This document shows positions 42,594 through 50,921 of a stretch of 64,000 nucleotides of DNA, one piece after another; the first letter of the stretch is position 1, and each line of letters opens with the position of its first letter. The translations under genes were made by a program, and so were the position numbers. The stretch is taken from the NCBI GenBank assembly GCA_020439995.1, contig JAGROY010000060.1:1-64000 (forward strand), written 5' to 3'. The DNA comes from Verrucomicrobiia bacterium. GTDB lineage: Bacteria; Verrucomicrobiota; Verrucomicrobiia; Verrucomicrobiales; DEV007. Below the pieces are notes generated by a model. The model was not told the origin of the DNA, searched no databases, and saw only the letters and a list, made by a program, of their open reading frames with translations.

Positions 42594-43259
42594 TCAATCG
42601 CGTCTGCGGCGAGCAAAGAAAGCCGCTCCGGTCAGGGCAAGCAGGCCAAAGGTGGAAGGCTCAGGCACTGCATCGTAGACGAAATTGCCCGCGCCATATC
42701 GGATGGAAGGACCTCCGTCCAAGCTTGAGGGGAACGCTTCCGGGGTGGCTGCGTCACCGAAACGTGATCCGCCAACAAATTCAATCTGACCACCACCGTC
42801 ATTGACTGTGGTCGGCCAAGCCCCAGTGTTCCCGTCGTTGCCATTGCTCTCTCCCGCTCCGTATCCCCAGCCCACCAGGGTGTAATTGCCAGGGTCAAGA
42901 GTTACGCTTGCATCCTTGAAGCGATAGGAACCTTGAAGCGTGCCGGGATCCACATTCGTAAAAGTAGTGAGCCCAAGTATTGCGCCCACGCCTGCATCAT
43001 CAGCAAAATCGTCAGGAGTTCCGCCATCGTCACGTCGATAAATTCCCACGGAGATATCGAGGTTCATTCCATCACCGTTGTGATCAAACGCTCCGAGCTG
43101 TGTTATCGCGATCGGAGAATGCACGATAAAATCCAAGCCTAGCGAACCGCCATATTCTTGATTTCCAGCGGTTAGAGTGGCCTCAATTGCTGTATTCGCA
43201 GCGTTTGCCGCAGTGCACACCATGCTGGCGGCGATCAGAATTGATGTTGCTTTCTTCAT
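42594..43259 (-). CDS. PEP-CTERM protein with a single copy of a local ~185-residue domain
   Basis: This 221-residue exported protein has a signal peptide (KKATSILIAASMVCTAANA). It ends in a PEP-CTERM sorting signal: VPEPSTFG, a hydrophobic helix (LLALTGAAFFA) and RRRRD. The signal is recognised by an exosortase encoded elsewhere. The domain between them (GNQEYGGSLGLDFIVHSPI, then LGAFDHNGDGMNLD, IYRRDDGGTPDD, GNYTLVGWGYGAGESN, RYGAGNFVYD) recurs three times in the neighbouring 916-residue protein. It is probably a beta-sandwich with calcium-binding Asp-rich loops. A strong terminator follows the gene. Confidence 0.9.
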   Translation of the reverse strand: MKKATSILIAASMVCTAANAANTAIEATLTAGNQEYGGSLGLDFIVHSPIAITQLGAFDHNGDGMNLDISVGIYRRDDGGTPDDFADDAGVGAILGLTTFTNVDPGTLQGSYRFKDASVTLDPGNYTLVGWGYGAGESNGNDGNTGAWPTTVNDGGGQIEFVGGSRFGDAATPEAFPSSLDGGPSIRYGAGNFVYDAVPEPSTFGLLALTGAAFFARRRRD

Positions 43260-43318
43260 TGTATTACAGGTTAGACGGGAAATTTAGTCTGCGAGCGCGG
43301 AAAATACAAGGATCGAAA

Positions 43319-46069
43319 TTACTCCGAGCGCACGCGGTAGTAGCGCCACGGGGAGTCTGCGGGAACATTTTCCTCGGTAAACTCTGTAATTTCGCCATCA
43401 GACGGCAAGCCGTCCTCCAGCTCGATCCATTGCTCTAGATCGGTCGAATATGAGACCGCGTATGTCGCCCCGGGCGAGGAACTCCATGTAAGCGTCACGG
43501 ATCGGCCTGCCTGGTCGAGGGCGATGTCGGTTATTTGAAAGGGGACGGATGTGCCCTCGTCAAAGGTGAAGCTCCCGGCTCCGTAGCGGATTTCTGGGCC
43601 GCCGTCCACCGAGGTCGGAAAATCACCCCCGGTAGCGCCAAAGCGCGAAGTGCCGATGAATTCGATCGCATCGGACTCCGTCAGCTCCGTTGGAAAGTTA
43701 CCTAAATTGCCGTCGTTGCCGTTCATTTCCTCTCCATTGTAGCCCCAGCCCACAATCGTGTAAGCACCAGGCTCCAGAATGAGTGGGCTATCGAGGTCGC
43801 GAAACTGATAACCTCCAAGAAGGTCGCCCTGATCGTCGGGGGTGAACACGATGGAAGCCATAATATCGATGCCTGCATCATCTCCGATGTCCTCAGGGGT
43901 TTCTGCATCGTCTCGTGACCAGAGCTCGACGGTGATCTCAGCATTAAATCCATCAGAGCCATCGTCGAAGGCGCCTAGCTCGAGGATTCGGATCGGACGG
44001 TGCACAATAAAGTCCATGCCAAGCCCACCGGAGAAAGCCTGATTCCCCGTCCTTCCCTCCTCGACGTTGATTGCGACTTCCCCAGAAATCTCCACGGGCG
44101 GGAAGCTGTTCGGGTCGATCGGGTTGGTGCCTTTGGCAATTTCCCGGGCGTCGCTGGATCCGTCTCCATCGGTGTCACTCTTTACCGGACTGGTTCCCGG
44201 ATCCGCGGCGCTGACGTATACACCAGAGTTGTTCTCCACGCCGTCGGCTAGTCCATCGGCATCCGAATCGGCGTTGAGCGGATCTGTTCCCCGATCACTC
44301 TCGTTCAGCCAGGTCCCGGTATTCGTTTCGATCCCGTCGCTCAGGCCATCGCCGTCCGTATCTGCCTTGGCAATGTCGGTCCCGCGTTCGTATTCCTGCT
44401 TGTTTGTCAGTCCATCACTGTCGGGATCGAGCGCCGCATCGGCAGGGTTACTCTTGTCTAGTCCCAGGCTGTCCTCGACGAGATCTGGAATACCATCGCC
44501 ATCGGTGTCGTCAGTGGTCGTGTACTTGAAGGTGCCCGCGCCATAGCGGTTTTCCGGGCCACCGTCGACCGACGTGGGAAACTCGCCATTCGCCCCAGCG
44601 TCTCCGAATCGCCCGCTTCCGATGAAGGTGATGAAGTCCAGATCACTCAGGAAGAGTCCCGCGTCCTCACCGAAGCCTCCGTTAAGGTTATAGTTTTCCT
44701 CGCCGCCTCCGTAGCCCCAAGCGACGATGGTGTAGGCACCTGGCGTGAGCACGACCGGCACTCCGAGCGGAAGAAAGCGGCTGCCACCTACGAGCGTGCC
44801 AGTTTCTCCCTCTTCAAATTCGAGCGACGCAAGGATTTCGGCCCCGCTGTCATCGGCACCATCGTCCGGTGTTCCGCCGTCATCCCGGCTCCAAAGTTCC
44901 ACGGTAATCGGGAGAATGAACCCGTCCGAGCCGCTGTCAAAGGCACCGAGTTCAATCACCTGTAGCGGCTTATCGACGATGAAGTCCATCCCGAGCGCAC
45001 CGCTGTGGGCCTGATTGCCGATCACGCCTTCGTCAATCTGGTAGGCAACCTCAAGCACTTTGCCTGGTGTGCTGCCAACGTCGGTCGGATCGGAGCCCTC
45101 ATCCACTTCCCGGCCATCTTTGAAGCCGTCTCCATCCGTATCACCAACAGTGGGATCCGTGCCAGTGTCAGCAGCACTGACAAATGTTCCGGTGTCGGTT
45201 TCCACTCCGTCTTTGAGACCATCACCGTCAGTGTCAGGGTTGCGCGGATCGGTTTCGGTTTCCGCACTATCACTCAAACCGTCAGCATCCGTATCGGTTT
45301 CGGACGGGTCAGTGCCCCGATTGTATTCTTCTACATTCGAGAGTCCGTCACCATCCAGGTCCATGGCACCGTCCGCCGCGTCGTCTTTGTTGAGTCCATT
45401 CTCTTCCTCCCACGAGTCGGGGGCACCATCGCCATCGCTGTCCAGAAGAATGAAGGTAAACGATCCCGCTCCGTATCGATTTACGGGGCCACCATCGGGG
45501 CTGAACGGGAATGCTCCAGGCCCGGCACCAGCATCGCCAAACCGCGAACTTCCGACAAAAGTGATTAAATCGGTATCGGCCACTGTAAGTCCCTCAGCTG
45601 CAGCGTTCCGGTCCCCGACATTGTAGTTTGACTCACCGGGGCCATAGCCGACTCCGACAATCGTGTAGGCACCCGGCTCAAGCACCACCGGTTCCGCGAG
45701 TGTCAAAAAACGGCTTCCTCCCATCGCCGTGCCCGTTTCTCCCTCTTCGAACTCCGCGCTCGCAAGAATCTCCAACCCATCGTCATCAGAAAAATCGTCT
45801 GGAGTTTCGAAGTCGTCCCGTGACCAGAGTTCCACCGTGATTGGCAGATTGAACCCGTCTGAATCGCTGTCAAAGGCACCAAGCGAATCAACCGTGATCG
45901 TGCTGTTGACGATGAAGTCCATTCCTAGAGCACCTCCAAATTCCTGATTTCCAACGACACCTTCGTCAATCTGGTAAGCAACTACAGACTGCGAGTGTCC
46001 GTGGTTGCAAAAGAGGCTCAAGGTAGTTAGAACGATAAAGACAGGGGCAGCAAACTTCGAGCGGATCAT
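43319..46069 (-). CDS. Exported three-domain protein with thrombospondin-3-like linkers
   Basis: This is a 916-residue secreted protein with a signal peptide (FAAPVFIVLTTLSLFCNHGHS). Three copies of a ~185-residue domain begin near residues 31, 340 and 660 (YQIDEGVVGNQEFGGALGMDF, YQIDEGVIGNQ, NVEEGRTGNQAF). They share internal motifs such as LGAFDSDSDGFNLPI, VELWSRDD, GAYTIVGWGY and RYGAGSF. The domains are joined by thrombospondin-3/calcium repeats (DTDADGLSDSAE, DTDGDGLKDGVE, GTDP). The end is the shared C-terminal module (VTLTWSSSPGATYAVSYSTDLEQW...YYRVRSE) rather than a PEP-CTERM. The neighbouring PEP-CTERM gene encodes a single copy of the same domain, implying local duplication. The ATG at 46069 is preferred to an upstream TTG. 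Confidence 0.85.
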   Translation of the reverse strand: MIRSKFAAPVFIVLTTLSLFCNHGHSQSVVAYQIDEGVVGNQEFGGALGMDFIVNSTITVDSLGAFDSDSDGFNLPITVELWSRDDFETPDDFSDDDGLEILASAEFEEGETGTAMGGSRFLTLAEPVVLEPGAYTIVGVGYGPGESNYNVGDRNAAAEGLTVADTDLITFVGSSRFGDAGAGPGAFPFSPDGGPVNRYGAGSFTFILLDSDGDGAPDSWEEENGLNKDDAADGAMDLDGDGLSNVEEYNRGTDPSETDTDADGLSDSAETETDPRNPDTDGDGLKDGVETDTGTFVSAADTGTDPTVGDTDGDGFKDGREVDEGSDPTDVGSTPGKVLEVAYQIDEGVIGNQAHSGALGMDFIVDKPLQVIELGAFDSGSDGFILPITVELWSRDDGGTPDDGADDSGAEILASLEFEEGETGTLVGGSRFLPLGVPVVLTPGAYTIVAWGYGGGEENYNLNGGFGEDAGLFLSDLDFITFIGSGRFGDAGANGEFPTSVDGGPENRYGAGTFKYTTTDDTDGDGIPDLVEDSLGLDKSNPADAALDPDSDGLTNKQEYERGTDIAKADTDGDGLSDGIETNTGTWLNESDRGTDPLNADSDADGLADGVENNSGVYVSAADPGTSPVKSDTDGDGSSDAREIAKGTNPIDPNSFPPVEISGEVAINVEEGRTGNQAFSGGLGMDFIVHRPIRILELGAFDDGSDGFNAEITVELWSRDDAETPEDIGDDAGIDIMASIVFTPDDQGDLLGGYQFRDLDSPLILEPGAYTIVGWGYNGEEMNGNDGNLGNFPTELTESDAIEFIGTSRFGATGGDFPTSVDGGPEIRYGAGSFTFDEGTSVPFQITDIALDQAGRSVTLTWSSSPGATYAVSYSTDLEQWIELEDGLPSDGEITEFTEENVPADSPWRYYRVRSE

Positions 46070-46164
46070 GGCGCTGATCTTGATCAATTAGGAGGCTTGC
46101 TGTCAATGTCTGAGAATTCCCTGCTTCCCATTGTGACTGGATCGGGCAATGATGGACGGCCTCC

Positions 46165-49100
46165 ATGCTCACCACTGTTCACATCAAGGCACTTCGAGAC
46201 GTTCTCTTTCGGACAATCAGCCTTCTTGCTGGGGCGATCGTCGGAATCGGCAACAGCCTCGGCGCGCCCATCGTGTCGGAGTTTCTTGCCGACGATCCAG
46301 AGGGCGGGCCGGACTGGATCGAGATAGCAAGCGATTCAGCAACAACGATCGACCTTTCGGGTTGGCAGTTGCGTGACAGCGATACCACTTGGCAATTTCC
46401 GATAGGAGCTTCGCTGCCTCCGCGTGGTTTGTTAGTTGTGTTCGCCAGTGGCCAGACTGAGCCTGGCTACCAGGACGAGGACGGAAACTATCATACGTCC
46501 TTCCGACTCAATCGGGACGGTGAAGTGCTGGCGCTCTATGATCCAACCGGGCTCCAGGTATCGATGGTGCCCGAGCCTGTGCCGAGGCAGATCGCGGGTG
46601 TCTCGTATGGGGTCACCTCATCGGGCAACTGGCGCTTCTTTGAAAATCCAACGCCAGGAACGCTGAATCCCGCTGATGGGATCGAAGGCTTTGTCGAAGA
46701 GATTGAGTTCTCGGTGGGCCGTGGGTTTTTCGATGATCCGTTCACCGTTGAGCTGACATCTGCAACACCTGATGCGGAGATTCGATTCACGACGAATGGA
46801 TCGGCACCCGATGAAAACAGCACTCTCTACGAGAAAGCGCTCGAGGTGACCACGACGAAAGTGGTGCGAGCACAAGCGTTCAAGTCTGGTTACCAATCAT
46901 CGCCGACAGCCACAGTGACTTACCTCTTCCCGTCCGACATTGCAGTACAATCCGATGCGCCGGAGGGATTTCCGGCACGCTGGAAATCCACCGCTGCCGA
47001 CTATGAGATGGACGGGAATGCTGGCGACTATGCAAAGGCAGCTGGCAGCGCCGATTTTACTCCAGAACAGGCGCGCGCGGCGATCGCCGAGTCGCTGGTT
47101 GCGATCCCAAGTCTATCGATCGTGATGGCCAACGATGACCTGTTCGCATCAAGCGATGGGATCTACTCCAATCCCGGTTCCCGAGGTGATCGATGGGAAC
47201 GTCCCGCTTCCGTCGAATTCTTGAATCCAGATGGATCTGAGGGCTTCCAGATCGATGGCGGCATTCAGGTGATGGGCGGCACCTCCAGGGATCTGAGTTT
47301 TGCCAAGAAGCTCAGTTTCCGGCTGGTCTTCAAGCGCGAGTATGGGCCGGGATGGCTTGAGTATCCGTTCTTCGGGCCGGAGGGTGCGACTCGATTCAAC
47401 ACGCTGCCGCTGCGGACGAATATCAGGGATTCGTGGGTCGCTGAATACGGCGGGTTCGGCAAGGCATTGTACATCGCGGATCAATGGGCAAAGCAGACGC
47501 AACTCGATATGGGGCAGCCGGCAACGCGCGGGCGCTTTGTGCATCTCTACTTGAATGGACTCTACTGGGGCCTCTATAATCCGACCGAACGACCTGATTC
47601 CGCATTCGCGGAGTCGTATCTGCCGGGAGTTCGCGAGGACTACGATGTCGTCAAATTCTGCTGTCCGGATCGTGTGGTCGATGGCTCGACCGCGATGTGG
47701 AATCGGCTCATCACATTGTGCAACCGCGGGCTGCAGGACAACGCTGACTATTTCTTCATTCAAGGTCGTGATCCAGACGGCGCCCCGAATCCAGAATTCC
47801 AGACGCTGATCGATGTCGATAACTTCATCGACTACGTCATCAATGGTCAGTATCACGCAGCCAATGACTGGCCCGGAAACTACTACGTCATGCGCGACGG
47901 CAACGACGACCGCAGCGAAGGATTCAAATATTTCACCTGGGACAACGACCTCGCATTCGTCAATGCGAACATCAACTTGAACAAGGTGCAAACCGATCCC
48001 GGCCACAACTGGTGGACGGAATCTCCCGGAGTCATGGACATCGCTCTGCGGCGAAACGATGAGTATCGACTGCGATTTGCTGATCATGTTTACAGACACT
48101 ATTTCAACGGTGGCGCGCTCACTGAAGAGGCCAACGCAAAGCGCTGGATCGCGATAGCCGATGCTGTGAAGCCTGCGCTTTATGCTGAAGCAGCGCGCTG
48201 GGGCGACGCTAAAGCACGGATCCGCACGGTGCAGGATCACTGGCAGGCGATGAGTGATCGAATGGTGGACACGTTCTTCCCGCGACGTCAGGCAGTAGTC
48301 TTCAAGCAACTGCGCCAGTACGGTTTGTATCCCGAGCTTGAGCCGCCGCAGATGAATCAAAGTGGTGGAATGGTGGAACCAGGCTTCGGCCTCCAGTTCA
48401 GCGCCGAGGCCCCGGTGTTCTACACCACCGACGGCAGCGATCCGCGGCTCATCGGCGACGAGCAGAATCCTGATGCGACGGTCGTCAGCGGCGGGATCGG
48501 TGAGGCAGTGTTTATTGAAGAAAGCAGTGCGCTCAAAGCTTTTGTGCCCGCAGATGATTCATTGGAGAACCAGTGGCAATTGCCGGACTTTGATGACAGC
48601 CTCTGGCCCGCTGGAGCATCCGGTGTAGGATACGATACTGGATCGGTGTACCGGGATCTGATTGGTCTGGATTTCTTCGAAACCATGCGACTCTTCAATT
48701 CAACCGTCTACCTGCGGATGGCGTTCGAAGTGGGTGATGCCGCCGCCGTGCAGTCGTTACGCCTTGCCATGAAATATGACGACGGATTCGTGGCCTATTT
48801 GAACGGTGAGAAAGTGGCCCAGATGAACGCGCCGGAAACGGCTACTTGGAACTCACGGGCGACCGACGGGCATCCGGACACTGAGGCGCTGGTGTTCGAA
48901 GAGTTTGACATCACTGCCAGCAAGTCATTGCTCCGCGCCGGAACCAACGTTCTGGCGATCCAGGGCTTGAATGATGACATGAACAGCTCCGACTTTCTCA
49001 TCGTGCCGGAATTGCGCGCCACCGTTTTCGAAACAGCGAGCCGCATTCCGATCCAGGGAACGACTACTGTGAAAGCCCGCGCCTACAATGGCACGGAATG

Positions 49101-49884
49101 GTCCGCGTTGCACGAGGCTCGGTTCATCGTTGGATCACCTGCAACTGCCGAGAACCTGAAGGTCACCGAGATCCACTACCGGCCTGCGGCGCCATCCGAC
49201 AACGAGATCGCACTAGGTTACGATCAGCGCTCCGACTTCGAGTTTGTCGAAATCTCTAACACATCTACAATCGATGCAATCGTCGATGGACTTGTGTTCA
49301 CTCAGGGCATTCGCACCACTCCCCTCGCCGGTGTCATTCCTGCTGGGGCATCAATGTTAATCGTCAGCAATCCATCCGCATTCCTCACCCGCTACGGAGA
49401 GTCCATGCAACCAAACATCCTGGCTACCTTCGCCGATGGCACGAATCTGGCAGACGGTGGCGAGCGCATTGAACTCACAGATGCACACGGAGCCGAATTG
49501 GCATCTGTCGAATACGACGACGCCCCGCCATGGCCATCCGCCGCCGACGGGGACGGGCCTTCGCTTGAGCTGGATTCAGATGGAACGTGGCGAGCAAGTG
49601 TGGAACCCGGGGGAAGCCCTGGGACATTCGAGGGCACCGGTGAAGCAACCATTCAGATCACAGGCATTCACATCATACGCGAGCCGGACGGCGATCCAGG
49701 GATGCTTGAAATAAAGTATTCCTCGGTTCCTGATTCCCTCGTTCCCATGGTTGAATGGAGTGGCGACCTTCGAGCCTGGGAAAACGTGCTACCAACTGGA
49801 GTCGATGCCGGCAATACTGGTGTCGTAAAGGTTGCCCTGCCTCTGGGCGCAGTCGGCGGCTACGTGCGACTTCGATTCCGGTAG
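46165..49884 (+). CDS. Giant exported CotH-kinase and lamin-tail protein (first copy)
   Basis: This 1239-residue protein has an N-terminal hydrophobic segment (FRTISLLAGAIVGIG) and a lamin-tail domain (SEFLADDPEGGPDWIEIAS). A chitobiase/hexosaminidase C-terminal-type domain follows near residues 175-255 (ATPDAEIRFTTNGSAPDE). The CotH-like atypical kinase domain spans about residues 310-700. Its candidate catalytic Lys lies in AKKLSFRLVFKREYG, with the metal-binding aspartates in YFTWDNDLAF. A jelly roll (KYDDGFVAYLNGEKV), a second lamin-tail domain (VTEIHYRPAAPSDNEI) and a C-terminal module like those of neighbouring proteins (VEWSGDLRAW...YVRLRFR) complete it. CotH phosphorylates spore-coat proteins in Bacillus; here the target is unknown. 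Confidence 0.87.
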   Translation: MLTTVHIKALRDVLFRTISLLAGAIVGIGNSLGAPIVSEFLADDPEGGPDWIEIASDSATTIDLSGWQLRDSDTTWQFPIGASLPPRGLLVVFASGQTEPGYQDEDGNYHTSFRLNRDGEVLALYDPTGLQVSMVPEPVPRQIAGVSYGVTSSGNWRFFENPTPGTLNPADGIEGFVEEIEFSVGRGFFDDPFTVELTSATPDAEIRFTTNGSAPDENSTLYEKALEVTTTKVVRAQAFKSGYQSSPTATVTYLFPSDIAVQSDAPEGFPARWKSTAADYEMDGNAGDYAKAAGSADFTPEQARAAIAESLVAIPSLSIVMANDDLFASSDGIYSNPGSRGDRWERPASVEFLNPDGSEGFQIDGGIQVMGGTSRDLSFAKKLSFRLVFKREYGPGWLEYPFFGPEGATRFNTLPLRTNIRDSWVAEYGGFGKALYIADQWAKQTQLDMGQPATRGRFVHLYLNGLYWGLYNPTERPDSAFAESYLPGVREDYDVVKFCCPDRVVDGSTAMWNRLITLCNRGLQDNADYFFIQGRDPDGAPNPEFQTLIDVDNFIDYVINGQYHAANDWPGNYYVMRDGNDDRSEGFKYFTWDNDLAFVNANINLNKVQTDPGHNWWTESPGVMDIALRRNDEYRLRFADHVYRHYFNGGALTEEANAKRWIAIADAVKPALYAEAARWGDAKARIRTVQDHWQAMSDRMVDTFFPRRQAVVFKQLRQYGLYPELEPPQMNQSGGMVEPGFGLQFSAEAPVFYTTDGSDPRLIGDEQNPDATVVSGGIGEAVFIEESSALKAFVPADDSLENQWQLPDFDDSLWPAGASGVGYDTGSVYRDLIGLDFFETMRLFNSTVYLRMAFEVGDAAAVQSLRLAMKYDDGFVAYLNGEKVAQMNAPETATWNSRATDGHPDTEALVFEEFDITASKSLLRAGTNVLAIQGLNDDMNSSDFLIVPELRATVFETASRIPIQGTTTVKARAYNGTEWSALHEARFIVGSPATAENLKVTEIHYRPAAPSDNEIALGYDQRSDFEFVEISNTSTIDAIVDGLVFTQGIRTTPLAGVIPAGASMLIVSNPSAFLTRYGESMQPNILATFADGTNLADGGERIELTDAHGAELASVEYDDAPPWPSAADGDGPSLELDSDGTWRASVEPGGSPGTFEGTGEATIQITGIHIIREPDGDPGMLEIKYSSVPDSLVPMVEWSGDLRAWENVLPTGVDAGNTGVVKVALPLGAVGGYVRLRFR

Positions 49885-49930
49885 ACAGATGGCCTGAAGA
49901 TACGGGTTGCCCTGCGATCCTCTGCAATGT

Positions 49931-50863
49931 ATGACCCCAAAGATGGAATACGTAATCCTGACTGCGGTCATCTTGTCTGCTGTTTTTGTCATTCTCGCGA
50001 TGCGAGGACGTCTTCGCCGAACCCACGAAGCAGTCAGGCTGCTACAAAAGGAGCAAAAGCGCATCACCAAGCAGATGGACTCGCTCAAGTCGCGGCTACA
50101 GCAGAACCAGGAAATGCTGAAAACGGGATTCAAAGTAAGCCGCTACGACTTTGACAATGATTGCCTGCGCGTCTGGGGGAAGACGGTCGACTTTCTGCAG
50201 GATCCTAAATTCCGCCAGGCATACGAAAAAGGAATGTTCTCCGGCCACCGGATCAGCGGTGAGTATGGGATCGATTTGCACATTGAATGGCGCATTCATG
50301 TGCTATGCTGGGCGGCGTCCCAGGCAGTGAAGCTTAAGGGCGATTTTGTCGAGTGTGGTGTCAACACCGGCATTTTCTCGCTGGCGATCTGTGACTACAC
50401 CGATTTTGCATCTTTCCCGGACAAGAAGCTGTATCTCTTCGATACCTATGAGGGCATTCCCAGAGAGCAGATCACTGAGGCCGAAAAGCAGCACAAGAGG
50501 GAGGAGTTCAATGAACTCGCATATGAAGATTGTTTTGAGCAGGCAAAGCAAAACTTTGCACATGTGCCGAATGCGCAACTCGTGAAAGGGCGCGTGCCAG
50601 AGAGTCTCGAAGCAGTCGAGATCGGGCCGGTAGCATACCTTAGTATCGACATGAACATCGTTGAGCCAGAGATCGCTGCGCTGGAATTCTTCTGGGACAA
50701 ACTGGTGCCCGGCGCACTGGTGGTTCTCGATGACTACGGCTGGGAAGATCATATTGAGCAGAAGCGGGCGATCGATGCATTCGCCATGAAACGTGGAACC
50801 GCGGTGCTCAATCTGCCCACGGGCCAGGGACTGATGATCAAGGCACCCGGTGAAAGCGTGTGA
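49931..50863 (+). CDS. Membrane-anchored TylF/MycF-like O-methyltransferase
   Basis: This 310-residue protein starts with a transmembrane helix (YVILTAVILSAVFVILAM). A basic coiled-coil segment follows (RRTHEAVRLLQKEQKRITKQ and on to ~residue 60). The rest is a TylF-type methyltransferase domain with FVECGVNTGIFSLAI (SAM-binding region), LYLFDTYEGIP, YLSIDMNIVEPEI and VVLDDYGWEDH. TylF/MycF enzymes use Mg2+ and methylate sugar hydroxyls. Here a membrane-attached, surface-glycan role is an inference. The gene sits between two CotH/lamin-tail genes on the same strand, 46 bp after the first. The ATG at 49931 is preferred; the ATG at 49943 is equally possible. Confidence 0.82.
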   Translation: MTPKMEYVILTAVILSAVFVILAMRGRLRRTHEAVRLLQKEQKRITKQMDSLKSRLQQNQEMLKTGFKVSRYDFDNDCLRVWGKTVDFLQDPKFRQAYEKGMFSGHRISGEYGIDLHIEWRIHVLCWAASQAVKLKGDFVECGVNTGIFSLAICDYTDFASFPDKKLYLFDTYEGIPREQITEAEKQHKREEFNELAYEDCFEQAKQNFAHVPNAQLVKGRVPESLEAVEIGPVAYLSIDMNIVEPEIAALEFFWDKLVPGALVVLDDYGWEDHIEQKRAIDAFAMKRGTAVLNLPTGQGLMIKAPGESV

Positions 50864-50921
50864 AATCGTGCATTGTCGCTGAATGAGTTTCTGGTTAGGG
50901 TTCCCCAAGAACTCTTTACCA

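Noticed and set aside
44100-45450. Regularly spaced near-repeats (GTCxGTATCG, CCGTCGCTC...) suggest a repeat array at DNA level
   Set aside because: They are codons of thrombospondin-3-like D-x-D-x-D-G protein repeats; sequence varies and there are no CRISPR-type identical repeats or spacers.
47149-48360. 403-codon open frame on the minus strand inside the first CotH gene
   Set aside because: It lies entirely within a well-supported CotH/lamin-tail gene and its product has no recognisable family, signal or repeat; it is a by-product of codon bias.
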